This document shows, in pieces, positions 32,201-44,153 of a stretch of 64,000 bases of DNA. Under the pieces are notes generated by a model, which was given only the letters and a program-made list of their open reading frames with translations, did not search any database and was not told the origin of the DNA. How positions within the stretch are numbered: the stretch's first letter is position 1; each line of letters opens with the position of its first letter. Origin of the DNA: Setophaga petechia (Eukaryota > Chordata > Aves > Passeriformes > Parulidae); the NCBI GenBank assembly GCA_024362935.1, contig JANCRA010000008.1:32544557-32608556 (forward strand), read 5' to 3'. Made by a program: the position numbers and the translations under genes.

Positions 32201-35200
32201 TTCTTTAGCATTATGATGATAAATACCAGGGATGCTACCTAGCATGGATGGTTTTTCACTGTGTTGAAAGTAGTGGTCCTCAGCAAGAAGTAGAGATGGA
32301 CCAACACCTTCCTTCATTTTTGCAGATAAACTTCAAAAATCATCTCTGCAAGAACTGCCCCAAGAAGGCCTCCAGGGAAAACTTCTCTCAAATGTTTTTA
32401 ATGTCTCTGCTTCTTGGAGGCATTTGTCTAACCTGTGGTATAATTGGTAACAGTGGTGGGTGGTTGAGCAGAAGATCCCTAGAAGAAGAACCTTGTGTGG
32501 TGATTACATCATATAGTACAATTTTTGTAGATGCAGGCATTCTCTACCTGTCAATGAATGTAGATGTTTGGTACCAGGATGCTGTTTTACTCCTCACAAT
32601 GACACAGAGAAGATTAGTGAAAGAGATGTAAAAGTTTGCTTTAGAGAAACTTAAATATTTGTGTTGTTATCCTTGCTGCATTTTTCTCAGTGTCATACAG
32701 TCCTGATCTGGCAGTGACAAATAAGAGTTTTGGAAGTTTTTCCCAACCTGATCCCAGCTAAAATAAAAATAAATTAATAAATAAAATTTTATAACATTTT
32801 AATGTGATTATTGCTGAGATTTGTCAAAATTAATGTTTTCACAAACTCTTTCTTGCTTTGATTAATAATCATTTTACAAAGGGAAATATTTTCTAGTAAC
32901 TGATTCTTCAATTAATTTTTTCACTTCTGATCTTCCTTGTAAGCATCCTCTCTACTTTTCTGTTCCCATGGTTGAGAATATTTTTTTGTGTATTCTCTGA
33001 AAGCTGTCCAGATTTGTTCTAAGTTAATCAGATGGTGTGTTGTGAGACTGCCTTTAGGCACTCAACTGTTGCTAGTCTGGAACAGGATTAGATTTCCTAA
33101 CTCAGCTTCTTGAAAACCTAAATTTTCCCTTAGTTTTTTATTCAAGCAGTAGAAAAGGAATCCAAAGAACTTTTTTTTTTTTTATGAAAAACCTTTTCAG
33201 ATTAAAATAAAACCACTTTGAGATTGAGAAAATACCTATTGGCTGCCTTTGCAAGTGAATGTGAGTGAAAGAACTTGGGAGTGCATCTGCACTGCAGAAT
33301 TAATTGCAAGGTGACTCAAGCGTGTTTCCCAATTGTCTCCCAGTCACCTTCAAAATATCTAGCTTGGAAGTCTTGCAGAGCTTCTAACTGGACGAGCTGC
33401 TTCAATGTTGGCTGTAAGCTGGGGCTCAGATGTTGTCTTCATGTGGTGTAGTAGTCCACCCATGTTGCAGGAAAGAATGAAGTTAAACCATGAAATTATT
33501 GAAATCCTCCAAAATCTTCTCACAATTCTCCCATGTATCAAGGAGGATGCAAAGATCCTCCTGTAATTTATTGGGGAAAGTCCTTGAAGCTTCAGTTCTG
33601 CAGCATGGAGAGCAGCGGAGATGCCAAACATCTCGGAGAACTGAAGGCACGAGGGAAACTGCCAGATTGGTCTGGCCTCCTAAAATATCCTTAAATTTCA
33701 CCCAGTCTCTGATACTGGGAAAAACAGAGCAGGAACGAGATGTCCCTGTGCTCTGTTGAACCATAGTTGTGATTTCTGCTCTGTGGGACATTTGGACCCC
33801 TGTAATTGACATCCATGAAAACTGCATTGCTCAAAAAATGTGCTTCAGGGCTATGCCAGCAGTTTCCCCCTTCAGCTGCGCTCTATTCCCTGACTATAGG
33901 CAAGGACTGGAGACTGTTCAGATCTAAACAACTAAACTGAATAGGAGACACTGGAGAATTTGGTCTTCTGTTTTAGCAGAGGACTATAGAAGAAGCATTT
34001 CATGCAGCTGTGAGGAGACATGGAATAAAAATCACCCCAATTTTTTATTGCGGTGATTATACTCATTCAATGGCTCAACCATGGCCTTTCTAAAAGGCAC
34101 CAAACAGCAGTCCAAAGGTAGAAATAATACACATGAAAGGAAAAGAGACACAAGGCACTGTTGTACAAAGATTCATGGATAAAAACTTGATGATCTGGAG
34201 AGCACTAATTTAATTTTACTATGGCTAATGAATTTTGTAGAATTTCTGCTTTAGGCTGGTATTCCACATCCTCCCCTCTTAAAAGAAAAAAAAAAGGAAA
34301 AGAAAAATCTCAACCCTCCCACTCTATCCAGACAAAACACTTCCCTGAACTGGGTAGTTCCATGCCTATTCCATCCCTGAAGTCTAAATTCTAATAAATT
34401 AGTAAGCAAATTAAATACACAGGCGCTGGAAATAGAATGTTCTTTCTGCACTAATAGTTCAACATGTGTACTGTGTTCAGGTAGTATATGTGATTTCTGA
34501 CAACTCATGGTGTCGGTTCAGGACTTCCATTTCTAAATGCTAATGCCCTACACAGTCCATAATGAAGAAATATTTCCAATTCATCAATCCAATTACAGTA
34601 CTTCAGCAAACTGAAGCTCTTGATATTTGTATAGTCTTTATATTAGATATTTATTAGGTCCTGCTCTTAGTTTTTGGAGGAGTTTGTTTTGGTTTTTACT
34701 TAAATAAAGTAATAAGGGTAAATAAAGTCTCATTCCACATAATAAATAATTTTCTTTAGTTTTATATGGGTGTAGCAGACAGTAAATGTAGCTTTATCTA
34801 CTGTCCTCCTGAAAAATACAAGAACATCCATTTCATAGTGAAACTAGAGCTGGCAAATCTGGGGTAGGAGAGGAAGACCACTACACAGAAAAGATGAGGC
34901 TCATTCTCTTCTGGTTTGACAGAACTGAGATCGTGGATGAGGATGGCTGAGAAGAAACACTGGCTGAGAAAATGTGAGATTTTTGAGAAAATGTGCGAGT
35001 GCACTTTCCCTCTCATACTTCCATTAGAACATAATTTCCTGAAGAAGACAGAAAACGTTGGTAATGTTGGCGACATCTTTGACATCTCAGTAACTCCAGG
35101 CTCTCTTTGAGTTAGGTGAGTCTTCCTTTATTTTCAGTGAAATATGCCTACTGTTTAAATACAAATACTGTGAACTATTTGGCTCATAGTATCTGATTAT

Positions 35201-38200
35201 TTATTTTTCTTCCTAGGCAGAAAAAGGTTCAACACCTTTGCTCTTACATGATAACAAGCACTAAGGTCTAACTGAGTATTCAAAAATAATAGCTAAACTC
35301 CAACACTAAAATGATAATTATCTTATAGAATATCTTTGCATTTACCTGGATATAGCAAGTATTTCTTGTTTGAAAAATACTAATTTTCACTTTCAAACGT
35401 CTCTGTTGTGGGGCTAGCTCAGTGGAAATGCCTAGCCCAGTGGGGAGCCCACAGCTAGCGTTGGTAGTATTGACAAGTGGAACCATCCCAAGCCACAACC
35501 CAGCTAAGCAGTAATTTCAGAGCTACACTCATGTGTTGCTCCTCAGTGCAACAGGCCACACAGGGCATCTTGAAAGGGAACTGAACAGGCCCATGGTGGA
35601 TGCTAGTGAGATGGGTGGGCATGGTCCAGAGAGGATGACAGTAGAAATCCTTTTTTCTTCAGTTATTACACACACTCTTCCCAACTGCTATTTTTCAAAA
35701 GATTTTTTTTTAATGAGGGCTAATGCTTAACTTGGGGCCATAATCTCAAGGTAGATGGCTGTAATGTGGCTTGTATTTGTAATGTGTTAATAAGAGTTAG
35801 TCGAAGTGGTTTATAAACATTTCTGAGAGAGAAAATTTTAGAGCTAGACTTTATTACTAATTCACTGGTATGTAGTTACTTTTAAAGAATGGCTAGATTT
35901 CATTTGTGAACAAGAAAAAGAATGAAAAGAAGAAAAATTTATTTGTGTCAAGATTGTCATCTCCAAAGTAATTGTAAGCAGATGTAGAAAGTTTCACAGA
36001 CTACCAGACAGGGAAATCAGCGATTTTCAAACAAATAGGAATTTATTAATTTTACAGTGCTTTAAGAAAGGCAAAAGAAGGTATCACTGAGCTTTTCATG
36101 AAACTCTGAGCTGTGTCTTCAACCTGCAGTAATTTAATTCTTGTATTCAAAATGAACATAGTCTGATTTTACTGTCAGTGGAACCTTATCTTTTTTTTAA
36201 GCTGTATGACTGCCATTGGTAAGTACAGCTTTTAGCTGCAAAACCCTACTACACTGTCTGTGTAGTAGGTGCCAGCCATCTAATACTGTACCCATGAAGC
36301 TGGAAGTGAGCATGCCAAATAGCTTTTAGTCCATCTGTGTAAGAAGTAACAGGGAAGTACTATTGTGAGAACTGAAACCAATACAAGGAGGTGACAGAGT
36401 ATTTTTCAGTGGGATGGTGCTTATGTGGGAAAGAGCTATGGCAGAGAGGATGCAGAGGAAAACAATGTGAGCAAAAATGGAACAATATGGTCAATGGAAA
36501 AGCTGTATGGAAGATGATTTTAAAACATTTTTTTAGAGGCAAATTGTGATAATGAAACTAAAGGTAGGATTTGACTGTGACAGAATTTGTGTTCCAGGAG
36601 GTTGCAGAGCACAAGAGTGATGTTTTCCATGACTTTGAGTCTGGGAGAGATTCAAAGAAGATACTCTCAGCATCCTGTCACATCTCTGCTGTACAAGTTG
36701 TCATAAGTATACTTCAGATACGTCTAAAATGTCCAGCTCGAGTATCCAAAGAAAACTATCTGTGGCAGAAGGAATCTTCACACCATTGTTTCTTCATGAT
36801 GCATCGCTATTTAATGAAAAATGTTACTTTTTGTAATTGCTACAAAATGTATATTATTATTGCTGCTATATTACTGACAAATATCTGATGAAAAACAGGA
36901 GACGCTAAAAGCACAGGAACAGATAATTTTTAATCAGAAATAGTTGTGAACCAAGATGTCTCCTGAAAGCAATCATAATCACCATGAAAGAGGGTGCTCA
37001 CAATTGAGGCTTTTGATTAAACATCAGCGGGATTGGTGTGTTCAACTCTTGGTTTTGCAATACCTAGCCAATATAAACTTTCTTTCATTTTTGAATTATT
37101 GCCTCCTATTCTACAACTTGTAGGAATTATATTCATCAATTTATATTAATTCTTACTCCACAAAATACACGCTCCTTTAAATTCATTGAATTAGCTCCTC
37201 ATTGAGCAGAGCTGAAGCAGGCAGAGTAGCTTCTACAAAACAAGGAGGATGCAGCAGAGGGGATTAAAAGAAGGTGAAAGCAGTAAAGGAAATTCAGGAA
37301 GAGAATATTTTTAGGGAGACCCTTTAGAGTAAAGATAAGTTCCTTCTGCTCAAGGAACAGAAATGAAACACCTGAAGGGAGCATGGCCAGTGAGAATGGA
37401 AGACATTAAGCACTGTGGGAAGAGAATTCACATCATTAGAATGAGGCATTTACTCTCTCCTTATCCGAACAACAGAAGCAAGACAATCTGCTGTTTGTGT
37501 TGTAAAAGTGTTTGCAGTGGGAAGTGTGGTATATGCACACAGAAAGAACATCTGTTCGAGGAAGGCTCCTGCAAATATAAAGCTGCAATAATGGGGCAGA
37601 AACATCTGCACAGCTTACAGCAGGGCCACCAGTAGTGCTTTTAGGTGGGGGAGGGTGTGATACATGCCACATGAAGGAGAAGGTCACAGAAAACCTCTCT
37701 AAGAATGAGGCAGCTTTTTGCATCTATCCATGCAAAGCTAAGTCACCTGTAGCCAAACTGCAGGGTTCAGTGTTGCAGAATACTGCTGTGGAAATACTAT
37801 AAACCCTGAAAACCACATCATGGTCCTTTCACTTAATCATTAGAAGGACAACTTGTCCCTGTTCTTATGTAGTCATAGAATGACTCAAGGATTTTAAATA
37901 AAGCCCAAACATAAAGGTTTTCGTCTGTCCACCTACAAAACCTGCAAGATTTTATGGCATAGTTCTGTTAAAAGAACACCAAGAAATTCAGAGAGTAAGT
38001 GGAGCAAAATGAAGTGCTGACTGGCAGCTTGCTGGCAATGGTTTTGGTGCAGTCCAATTGCAGGAAAGTATGCCCAGGCATGGTTCCCTGCTGTGGCTAT
38101 GCAGCAGCTGGTACCTGAAAGACTCATTCCTGATTATTTGGGGTATCGCTTCACTACAGACATTGCAGGGCAAATATGATTTGGTGCCCTTTGCCTCAGT

Positions 38201-39092
38201 TCCTTTTTATTGCAAATACAGTTCACATGCCTGAATAGAGTAACTTTGCTTGTGAATGGAATTTATAATGAGAGAAAGGGAGGAAATCTACAGCTCATGC
38301 ACACTGCACAGCCTTCAAAGGATGGTGTTTGGCAGCATCATGGCTGTATCCTACCAAGGCACTCTTACATGCTTCACACAAAGCAGACTATCCCTCTACT
38401 CCTTTACAACTCTCCTCCTTCAGACTTTGTGACTTCGAAGCTGGTCCAAAAAATTTTACAGGAATTTTACAATTTTTTATTGCCTCAGTACTGGGCTCAA
38501 ACAATTTGGATCTCAGATATACATAAATGCATAGCTTTATCTCCAGACAATGACTCCTTTACCAGTGTCTAGGGCTTGAAGTGCAAATTTTAAAAATTTT
38601 AACTTGAATATAGATAAATGAGCAGATCTAAAACCAGGAAATATCTGTGAGCATGGTATCTTGAATGGCTACTTCTGCTCTTCTTGGCATTTCACTGCCT
38701 CAAGGGGAGTTCTTTTCCATGTGCAGTGTTAAGGGGTGAGAGAGGGGGCATCTGATGATTAGGTTGTGTTGAGCAGCCACTTTTATAGCAAAAACCTGTT
38801 GCTGGCAATGGGAATATATTTGTCAAGTTCAGCAGGAGATGGTTGAAGACTTTGACTTGTATTAAGCTTAAAAGATGATTTTTAGAACATGCAAACTGCT
38901 GTACATAATGCTGGATATCCCAATGTTTGCAGATAGACAAAGTTTTCATTAGTTTCTGTTCTTTAATGTTTTGCAAAAACAGTTAACAAGTACTAGTCTC
39001 AGAAACGTGAGCAGAGTTACCTAATTAGGTACAAAATATGAGTTTATTTTGTTTTACTGGAATTAGCAGGAGTAACAGATAAATACTATTTG
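26297..39092. other. Long unique non-coding region
   Basis: About 12.8 kb with no recognised gene, RNA or transposon. Frames of 100-158 codons (for example 26690-27037, 30961-31437, 32248-32631, 33483-33827 minus, 36571-36888) have no domains, overlap antisense frames and lack consistent codon use. Small items: TAATTAATTAAT at 29208-29219, a T-tract near 33172-33183, an 8-bp hairpin AGGAGGAT/ATCCTCCT at 33541-33562, and a tandem CTAGCTCAGTGG/CTAGCCCAGTGG at 35414-35443. Nothing else stands out. Confidence 0.55.
35414..35443 (+). repeat. Tandem 12-mer resembling a pol III A box
   Basis: CTAGCTCAGTGG (35414-35425) and CTAGCCCAGTGG (35432-35443) repeat 18 bp apart. TAGCTCAGTGG fits the tRNA A-box consensus, but no B box (GGTTCGANTCC type) follows within the next 100 bp and no cloverleaf can be drawn. 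It is annotated as a small tandem repeat, not as a tRNA or SINE. Confidence 0.5.
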
Positions 39093-39208
39093 TAAAACAA
39101 GACAAACATTATTATGTGTAACACAACCTAGATGAGGAATCCAAGTGCCAAGACTAGGCTCCACTTTCCCATGACTCCCAGGGTAAGTCATGGAAAGAGT
39201 GATGCCTC
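39093..39208. repeat. 116-bp dispersed direct repeat, copy A
   Basis: This segment, from TAAAACAAGACAAAC to GAGTGATGCCTC, recurs at 42099-42214 in the same orientation. By my count there are 8 substitutions and no insertion or deletion (about 93% identity), and the flanks diverge abruptly on both sides. It is not a family I recognise. It includes CCCAGGGTAAGTCA, which resembles a splice donor, but no open frame is shared with the other copy. Confidence 0.85.
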
Positions 39209-42098
39209 AAGTACAGAATATGAATTTGGGAGCACTGTGAGAGCCCATGTCTCGTCTGTGGCCATATATGGCACCAAGTCTGCCAGCTTCACTATTTGAC
39301 TGGTATGAATCCTCTCTCTTTCCTGAACTGGTAAAATTCTACTTCAGCAAACTGCTTTGGCACTTTTATCTTTTGGCATATTCCTCTTTAAGTGCCTGAG
39401 TAACTCCATGCAGGTTGAAAGACACTACGTATATCTAAGGCAGTGGTGTATTTCAGTGTTTGGAAAAAATTATATGGGGAAAGTTCTTCTGCCTTCTAAG
39501 CTTAAACATGATGACTGTGTTTTTGCTTCACTTTGATGTGGTGGTTTTTGTGGTAGACATCAAGCAGTTAAAATAAAGGTGTTATTTCCATTTCAGCATA
39601 TTCCTTATTATTGTTTTTAAAAAAACCCTTGTCCTTTTCCTTGTGAAACATATGCTTAGCTCCGCTGTTTCTGGAGAGTGTGTAAATGATACTCACCTTG
39701 GGAGAAAAGAACTTGACCTTGAAATCAGATACCCTTTCCAGAACAACTGCTTTCTGTGCTTTCTGGCTCTGGAACACTGCATTGCATCATGCTTAGCAGA
39801 AGAATTGTTATAATGGTGATGGTTAGCAAATCTAAAACACTTTGTGAAAAATGCCTTTTGGTGGGGAGGGTAGTTGTGTAATTTTTAACATCAGGATGAC
39901 CACACGTGGTCAAAATCCAGTTGGAAAAGAGAGTGAAAGACTTTGTCATGTGGAAAATATGTCTTTGACAGGCGTCGTGTATGAGACAAAGTTTGGTCCC
40001 TGTTGTCCATGTTACTGTATGTTAGAAGGATGCCAAGCTTCCGCATCATTTTGGAGCAAAATTCACCCCACTTTTTCTCCTGAGGAGTGAGAAATGTTTT
40101 GGATTTTCTGCACTGCAGAAAGAGAAAGATCTGAAAATCTCAAAACATGTCACTAGACAGGAAAACAATTTCCTTCCTAATTCTAATGACTTACCATTTT
40201 TCACAGAAAATAATGCCAGTAACATGTGAGGGTTTTCAAATAAGATGGAAAAGAGTAGTTTCATCACTGATGTTATGGTGTAGGTAGAAGAGGACTTTAA
40301 AGCTGAAAAATATCTGCCCTCAGGTCAGAAGGGGATTTTTCCCTGATCTTCCTTTTCATTCATTTTTACATGGCATTTATCTCCAGCCATAGAAAAGGTT
40401 ATTACTGGGCTTCTAGATACTGGCCATATAAAAATGGCAGTATTAAGCAGTGTCGGGTGAGATAGGGAGGAGCAATGACTGTGGTATTTTTCTAGATGAT
40501 TTTGGCTGCAGTGCTGTCATGCTGTTCTGTGCAGGCAGAAGTGGAGGAATGGCATGCTGAAAGGAACAGTGCAGACACACTGGATACAGCGAGGCCAATT
40601 AACACCACTCATCACAGAGGCCATTAGCTTCTGGTAAAGAAATGTTAACCCCACAGATCTATTATTGCCTCCAGTGTCCTGCAGAGGGGGATGAGGGTGA
40701 ACATCTAGCTACTGGGGATCTCATGGCAAATATAAAGAGCTGCCAGTGGCCAAATAATGTGCTCCTAGAAAAAGGCATGGTCCATTATCCCTGCTGAAAA
40801 CAGAGTGACAAATTACTGTAAAAGTACTGTACTGCAGCTGAAAGAAGCCAATAATTTCATGAATTTTACAGGTACAGCCAACCATAACAGTATGTTCTAG
40901 TACTACCCTCTGCATGCTACAGTGCTTTACACTATAGTTCTTTTTACAGTGCCCACAATATAACCCTGTCCTTTCTTAGAAACATCCCTCAAGTCAGGAT
41001 ACTAAGAAAGTACATCTGCTTTATCCTGGTAGACAAATAACACCAGGTTTAAGAGACTGTGCTATAACTTGCATGCTTATTACCAAGATCCAGTTCCGAT
41101 TTCATCTCTGTTGATCTTATTTCTTGTCCATCTGGTAAATAAGAAAGATGTTACTACTGATTTGTACTAGAATTGAGCCTCAAATATTTTCTGTGATGAT
41201 TAATCTCTTCAGAGTGTTTCCTGCATCTCATCTGCAGTCTGACCAACTCATGCTGCTTCTTGAGTACTGGTATGATGTTAGGTACACTGGATATGAACAT
41301 ATGCCTTACCCAAAATATAATAATAACCTTGAAAATGCAATGATATCTGGAGTTGAATGCCAAATGCATTTGGTAGTGCACAGATGCACTGGAAAAGGGA
41401 AGTGAAAAGAAGGGAGATATCTGGAAAATTTTATGAAACAACAGAGGCAGGAGGTGCAGTACTTGATGTGCTTCAGTTCTGGATATGGAAAACATTGGAT
41501 TCACAATGATGGTCAAATGAGAGAAAAAACAGGAGGCAAAAGCCAGTTCAAACAACAACCTTGAGACTGCTTTTACTTAAATAGAGTGTTTGCTGCTTCA
41601 TCACAGATCACTGCTACAAAGTCCTTCATTAGTGAGAAGAAATTTAGCAATAAGAGCAGTTTGTAATCAGTAACTCCTTTTTGGAAAAAACGTATTTGCT
41701 GCAGAATGAAGACCTTTTCTATAGGGAACCTAGAGAGGGAGGGGTAATTTTTGCTCTTAACTTACCTGAGGTGATTCTTTTGCAACAAACTAGACTTGTT
41801 AGTGCTTTTTCTGTGATTTTTAGATAGAAAACCTTAACAACTGTACAGTTGGTTTATAAATATTTTGAAAAGTGAAAGATTAAATGATTGATTGGTGTCA
41901 ACAATATCCACATAGCAGTGTAAATACAGTCTGTGCTTCTTTTGTATAGCATCTTCTGAACTTGGGATCCTTATATTTCACAAATACTGATTCTAATTTC
42001 TGTCTGCCCCAAAGGCTTTATTCATGGTATGAAAGGAAAAACACACATTTAGTAAAAAGTATACATATGCAAATCAGACTTTTCCCATTGACCTGTGT
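39209..42098. other. Unique non-coding sequence between the two repeat copies
   Basis: No gene or known transposon seen. The stretch near 40580-40640 contains CCAATTAAC and CCATTAGC homeodomain-type cores and is a weak conserved-element candidate. Overlapping sense and antisense frames at 41148-41558 show no domains. ATGCAAAT (octamer) lies at 42067-42074, just before copy B. Confidence 0.5.
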
Positions 42099-42214
42099 TA
42101 AAACAAGGCAAAGATTATTTTGTGTAACACAACCTAGATGAGAAATCCAAGTGCCAAGACTAGGCTCCACTTTCCCACAACTCCCAGGGTAAGTCATAGA
42201 AAGAGTGATGGCTC
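42099..42214. repeat. 116-bp dispersed direct repeat, copy B
   Basis: Second copy of the element at 39093-39208, displaced by exactly 3,006 bp, from TAAAACAAGGCAAAG to GAGTGATGGCTC. The ungapped alignment and sharp edges suggest either two insertions of one repeat family or one local duplication. No target-site duplications are visible. A 106-codon minus-strand frame (42018-42338) spans it but is not preserved at copy A. Confidence 0.85.
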
Positions 42215-44112
42215 CTGTTATCACTCCCTTTTTGGCAAAGCAAACTCTTGAACAAAGGCAATGCAGAAGACATTTGTGGCACAATAGAGAGCGCAAACTC
42301 TTTTCTTCCAGTCTAACCAATTTTTTACCCAACCACAATTAATTGCCTGTTGCCAGTGGCGGTTCTGAGGCCACAGAAATGTGTCCATGTTAAAACTGGG
42401 TTTGATTATTCTAATACAGTGGTTATTAAATGATGTCTCTCTGCTCCATTCTGCCCTATGGCTGGGATAATTCTTAGCTCTGTGTTTTGTTTATTGGTTG
42501 CATTTTTGACGACAGCAGTTTTTATAATTCTTTGATTTATCATCATCAGAGGAGAAAGCAGGCTACAACGTTGACTGCTGGTATCAATACAGAGAGACAG
42601 GACAGGACTATAATTGTTGGAATTGTCATTCAGATGTGTGTGACTTGATCCAATAAACGTAGGTTTCTGGCACCTTTGTGAGTGATGCTTTTACAACAGA
42701 CTGCTGCTTAAACTTGTCTTGCAAGGATTCCCAGCACCAGGAAAAGCTACTGCTTTCAGGTTTTCCCCCTTCTCTCTCTTTCCTGAAGGGAAAGTCTGAA
42801 CAGATCTTTCATATGATCAGGTGGATTTAATACTATAAAATAGAGGAAGAAGGGACTAGCTCTTTTCTTCTGCTACATCTTTAACTGCTAATAATATATG
42901 AGACAGCTAGGACATAGCTAGCTCAAGAAACTTAAGTTAAAAAGGCCAAAAAACTCAAGAAACTTAAGTAAAAACCCAAAGTAGGCATCCATGTCGCTCC
43001 TTTACCTTTATTGCACTGGAAAATTTTCCAGTATCAGACAAAGAGTACACAAATAGCAGAAAAATGCAGACAGGCTAAAATGCAAACTTTCAAAAGTTGG
43101 CTGAAGAACAATACTCTTTCTGTCCTGAGAGATGGAGTAATCCAGTAAAATCTTACCAGTGGTTCAAAGCATGAAACAGAGTCAAGGATGTAAAAAGGCT
43201 CTCAGTGGATTAAACCAAATCCACAATGGCAGCCAAGCATACCAGCTATAAATGTTCTCACTGAGCCTGCGGACACGGATGCTCTCCGAGTCTCAAGTGA
43301 TAAAGCACTTATACATTTGGCTTTGGGCCAAAAGATTTGGAGATCTGAGGCAAAACTGATCACTTTAGGAGAGAGTCTGCTATGGGTAATTAAAGGCAGA
43401 TTATTGGATTAAGATTTGATGTAAATTTGAAGTCCTTCCTTTTCTTTCCAGATTTATTTTATTTTTCTTGTCTTCTTTGTCTCTGGGTAACTATAATTGA
43501 ATGCGTCTTTAAACTGTAAATTGTAATTTTGCTGTCAGCAGTGGAACTTTAATTTCAGATGTTTATTAGAAAATTTCTCTGTGAGCCTCTGAGTTTTGTT
43601 AGCTGGAGGGACTTGAATCAATTGTATAGCCTCCCCCACAAAGTTGTGGACAGCTTATCATGTTTTGGTGCTTTGAATGCTTTATTTGTTAGTGTGAGAA
43701 GGAGAAATAATCTCTGTCCCAACCCATATTCTGCTCTTCTTCACTGTAGTCATGTTCTTCTGCACATAGTTGTTTTTAGACAAAAGGATAGAGTCCCATC
43801 AAGGTTTCCTGTCTGGGAACGTGGCTCTGGTCCACATTTATGCCATGGAGAATCCACTGTGATATTCTCTTCAGAACTGTGGCTAGAAGGGAAGGTTTCC
43901 TCTTAGGTAGATGAACAAACACATTTCTAGTCAGCAGTGCTGCTCTTATGAGTTGCTACTGAAAAATATGGCAAGAGTAAATGAGTGCAGAAAAATGGAG
44001 GAGAAACAGTTGCAGGGAGAAATCAGTTTAATTTATGAGCCCCCACTGCTTCTTCAAAGGAAATACATACCCTCTTGCAAAAAAAAAAAAAAAGGGATGG
44101 AGGATAAAAGCA
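42215..44112. other. Unique non-coding sequence with a CpG-containing segment
   Basis: No gene recognised. CTCAAGAAACTTAAGT occurs at 42922-42937 and again at 42954-42969, a small tandem duplication. The segment 43240-43440 retains several CpG dinucleotides and includes the NFI site annotated separately; it may be under constraint. A poly-A run (about 15 bases) ends near 44094. Confidence 0.5.
43317..43331. promoter_or_regulatory. Perfect NFI palindrome TTGGC-N5-GCCAA
   Basis: TTGGCTTTGGGCCAA is a full dyad site for nuclear factor I, and the symmetry continues one further base on each side (T/A). Ten fixed bases make a chance hit in 64 kb unlikely (about 6%). It lies in non-repetitive sequence with retained CpGs, consistent with an enhancer, but activity is not shown. 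Confidence 0.5.
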
Positions 44113-44153
44113 GCAGCTGAGGATTCTTGGAGTGCAGGAGAATCCTCAGCTGC
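44113..44153. repeat. Perfect 15-bp inverted repeat, 11-nt loop
   Basis: GCAGCTGAGGATTCT (44113-44127) and its exact complement AGAATCCTCAGCTGC (44139-44153) flank TGGAGTGCAGG. It is the strongest local hairpin I noticed. The stem is shorter than a typical pre-miRNA (about 22 bp or more with bulges), and neither flank extends the pairing. It could be a template-switch product or an RNA hairpin if the region is transcribed. Confidence 0.9.

Noticed and set aside
32248..32631. 127-codon frame with one hydrophobic stretch (MSLLLGGICLTCGIIG)
   Set aside because: A single hydrophobic run is not enough. An antisense frame overlaps and no family is recognised.
35411..35480. tRNA or tRNA-derived SINE
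   Set aside because: Only an A-box-like motif is present; there is no B box, cloverleaf or acceptor pairing.
37363..37635. Cysteine-rich 90-codon frame resembling a small zinc-binding domain
   Set aside because: The Cys spacing fits no known finger and a 95-codon antisense frame covers the same DNA, so it is not supported as a gene.
37871..37890. TCATAGAATGACTC as another CR1 end
   Set aside because: Only the first ten bases resemble the CR1 tail, and the following sequence does not continue into CR1.
44113..44153. microRNA precursor
   Set aside because: A 15-bp perfect stem with an 11-nt loop is too short, and the flanks do not extend the pairing.
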